A stretch of DNA of 8,444 nucleotides from Gracilimonas sp031580945. Its GTDB lineage: Bacteria > Bacteroidota > Rhodothermia > Balneolales > Balneolaceae. Position 1 is the first letter of the stretch, and each line of letters opens with the position of its first letter. The translations under genes and the position numbers were made by a program. Location of the stretch: NCBI GenBank assembly GCA_031580945.1, contig JAVLBT010000130.1, positions 1 to 8,444 of the forward strand. The letters are read 5' to 3'. Below, one piece after another: positions 7,424-8,444 of this stretch. A model generated the notes under the pieces. It was not told where the DNA came from. It was given only the letters and a program-made list of their open reading frames with translations, and made no database searches.

Positions 7424-7443
7424 CATTCAATAAATTTGAGTTG

Positions 7444-7472
7444 AATATAAACTTCTTTGAGCCGCTGAGCAA
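7444..7472 (-). promoter_or_regulatory. Probable sigma-70-type promoter of the methionine operon
   Basis: On the minus strand TTGCTC (7472-7467) is followed after 17 nt by TATATT (7449-7444). Transcription would begin near 7437, about 14 nt before the first base of the SAM-I aptamer, which is the expected placement. Both hexamers match the consensus only partly. Confidence 0.55.
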
Positions 7473-7569
7473 CTTGTTATAACGCCTGATCATACAATGG
7501 AAATAGAACACGGATGAGGCGGATTGTGCGGATGGTCGCTAATAGTTTTTTTATTTAGTTGTTAGACCG

Positions 7570-7723
7570 GAGTCATTCTAAGGATACTTCCGAAGAATCT
7601 TACCTATCACGATTATTAGCTATTCCCAAGCATCAGAGTTTTAACTATCTACCCTTTTTTCCTTATCCCAACTCCGTGTTTCTCAAAAGGCAGGATCTTT
7701 CGGAAGTATACTCAAGATGACTC
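7570..7723. repeat. Element with 35-bp imperfect inverted ends
   Basis: The segment at 7570-7604 and the reverse complement of 7689-7723 agree at 27 of 35 positions by my count. Shared cores are GAGTCAT, ATACTTCCGAA and GATC/AATCT. They enclose 84 bases without coding content. The ends belong to the same family as the repeat at 8252-8278 (GTCATTCT...GAAGAATCT). It looks like a small non-autonomous palindromic element. Confidence 0.6.
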
Positions 7724-7886
7724 AATTTAGGGTTTGAGAAAGAGGTACTAAACAGGTGGCGAATTTGAGTTTCATTTAGCTCTTTTTTCGCAGCCGCCCC
7801 ACTATTTGGAATTGACTCTTTTTTCGGTACAAAAGAACAGATGAGTAGATAGTTTTTGGGAGTTTATCACTCTCCTATTCTATGTT

Positions 7887-7901
7887 TGAGGCTGAGCCTC
7901 A
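7887..7901. repeat. Perfect 15-nt palindrome
   Basis: TGAGGCT-G-AGCCTCA has seven-base arms around one central base. It lies immediately before the 14-nt tandem repeat and resembles short GAGGC...GCCTC intergenic elements. A regulator site is also possible, but no adjacent gene supports it. Confidence 0.5.
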
Positions 7902-7932
7902 GGAAAACATTCCGGAGCAGAGCAACCGTAAG

Positions 7933-7970
7933 AATATCGAACATTCAATATCGAACATTGAATAACGAAC
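7933..7970. repeat. 14-nt tandem repeat, about 2.7 copies
   Basis: Units are AATATCGAACATTC (7933-7946), AATATCGAACATTG (7947-7960) and a partial AATAACGAAC (7961-7970). There are no spacers, so this is not a CRISPR. The unit has partial internal dyad character (ATTCAATATCGAACATTGAAT). Confidence 0.8.
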
Positions 7971-7984
7971 TGATTCTGGACGGC

Positions 7985-8006
7985 GTCATTCCCGCGGAGG
8001 TGGGAA
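7985..8006. repeat. GTCATTCCCGCG...GGGAA hairpin element
   Basis: TTCCCGC (7989-7995) pairs with GTGGGAA (8000-8006) as a 7-bp stem with one G-U pair and a GGAG loop, preceded by GTCA. This matches the general form of a short palindrome found dispersed between genes in many bacteria. Confidence 0.55.
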
Positions 8007-8141
8007 AATTATGGTGTATTTCAGGACTAATTGCCCCTTTCGCGACAACTTTTTGTTTGTCCCCTAAACTTAGAGTTGAATACGTCTTAGGTTTATTCTG
8101 AACATATTTATGAGGAACAGAAAATTGGATCGTCTATTTTA

Positions 8142-8193
8142 AATATTCTCACTCCAGTTGTCACTCCTGTAAATGACAATCATGGAGAATATT
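8142..8193. repeat. 52-bp imperfect inverted repeat
   Basis: AATATTCTC (8142-8150) pairs with GAGAATATT (8185-8193), and TTGTCA (8158-8163) with TGACAA (8174-8179), leaving a 10-nt loop. That gives 15 pairs in two blocks separated by an unequal internal loop. No gene ends close by on either strand, so a terminator role is unlikely. It may be the remains of a mobile palindromic element. Confidence 0.55.
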
Positions 8194-8251
8194 CCAACCC
8201 ATTTAGCCGTAGATAAAAACTTTAAAAACTGGCGTTATGAAGCCTTAAGAA

Positions 8252-8353
8252 GTCATTCTGAGCGAAAGCGAAGAATCTACACATGCCTGCGCTAATAGGA
8301 ATGCATGATTCGCTAATGATTTTTTAAGATACTTCATCCCTGTACCTCGGGAT
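8252..8353. repeat. Second GTCATTCTGAG-type element
   Basis: 8252-8278 is a 27-bp imperfect palindrome starting GTCATTCTGAGCG and ending GCGAAGAATCT. About 50 bases later comes AAGATACTTC followed by a hairpin, ATCCC (8336-8340) with GGGAT (8349-8353), which resembles a degenerate right end of the element at 7570-7723. The left end is clear; pairing it with the right end is inference. Confidence 0.55.
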
Positions 8354-8413
8354 CATAGCACTGGAACTATATCAAAACCATTGAGGTCAATTCAAACGAA
8401 TTCTAAAACTAAC

Positions 8414-8444
8414 TCACAACTCCGTCCTTATCCCAAAATGCACC
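8414..8444 (-). CDS. Possible last codons of an outer-membrane beta-barrel protein
   Basis: Only nine codons are visible before TGA (8416-8414): VHFGIRTEL. Alternating hydrophobic residues (V, F, I, T, L at odd positions from the end) resemble the terminal beta-strand of an outer-membrane barrel. Another minus-strand frame is also open to the window edge (ending at a TAG), so the call is weak. If real, the gene lies upstream of, and in the same direction as, the methionine operon but about 940 bases away. Confidence 0.25.
   Translation of the reverse strand, partial: VHFGIRTEL

Larger units (their letters stand above)
7473..8413. other. Long intergenic region made mostly of short repeats
   Basis: About 940 bases without a convincing gene. 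The longest open frame (81 codons, plus strand 7856-8101) runs through a palindrome, a tandem repeat and a hairpin element and shows no protein family features, so it is not annotated. Several distinct short repeats are listed separately. The sequence between them (for example 7724-7886, 8007-8141, 8194-8251) shows nothing identifiable. Confidence 0.6.

Noticed and set aside
7320..7511. 63-codon minus-strand open frame
   Set aside because: It spans the promoter candidate and most of the SAM-I aptamer, so it is an accidental frame in a structured leader.
7780..7826. Direct repeat CTCTTTTTTCG at 7780-7790 and 7816-7826
   Set aside because: Short and largely a T-run; likely chance in AT-rich intergenic DNA.
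7933..7970. CRISPR-like repeats
   Set aside because: The units are directly adjacent without spacers, short, and fewer than three.
7856..8101. 81-codon plus-strand open frame
   Set aside because: It runs through the palindrome, tandem repeat and hairpin element and shows no domain or family features.

Overview
The window looks like a chromosomal fragment from a Bacteroidota-type bacterium, possibly Balneolia. The evidence is the Bacteroidota-style MetF and two-piece methionine synthase, moderately AT-rich DNA, weak Shine-Dalgarno sites, and GTCATTCT...AGAATCT intergenic repeats. The phylum call rests on protein style and general family knowledge, not on a search. Genes converge: a plus-strand group fills the left quarter, and a minus-strand methionine operon fills the middle and right.

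Left part (1-2012, plus strand): the C-terminal end of purC (SAICAR synthase), a small cupin that overlaps it by 14 nt, a class I SAM-dependent methyltransferase of unknown substrate, and a short protein with two membrane segments. They are packed like one transcription unit, but no shared pathway is evident. A roughly 310-base convergent intergenic region with one small hairpin separates them from metF.

Middle part (2323-7160, minus strand): in transcription order, metH part 1 (zinc/homocysteine domain, 337 aa), an unrecognised 56-codon small ORF, metH part 2 (folate, cobalamin and reactivation domains), and metF. MetF makes 5-methyl-THF, and the two MetH chains pass the methyl group through cobalamin to homocysteine, giving methionine. 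Junctions are tight: ATGA overlaps at 6147-6150 and 3276-3279, and TAA directly followed by ATG at 5979/5980. A run of 10 N at 3373-3382 breaks the metH part 2 frame. The sequence beyond the gap encodes the missing conserved MetH C-terminus in another frame, ending exactly in the ATGA overlap with metF. The gene is therefore almost certainly intact (about 899 aa) and the gap length is wrong; 6 bases would fit.

Right part (7161-8444): the operon has a promoter candidate (TTGCTC-17-TATATT) and a clear SAM-I (S-box) riboswitch aptamer at 7423-7296. This predicts repression of methionine synthesis when S-adenosylmethionine is plentiful. Downstream leader sequence is complementary to the 5' strand of the aptamer and also to a third segment, which suggests an unusual switching arrangement. 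The remaining 900 or so bases hold no convincing gene. They are a mosaic of short palindromic and tandem repeats, ending with what may be the last codons of a minus-strand outer-membrane protein.

I do not see a wholly new multi-gene system. The observations most worth following are the riboswitch expression platform, the small ORF (or structured spacer) between the metH halves, and the gap-induced false truncation of MetH.
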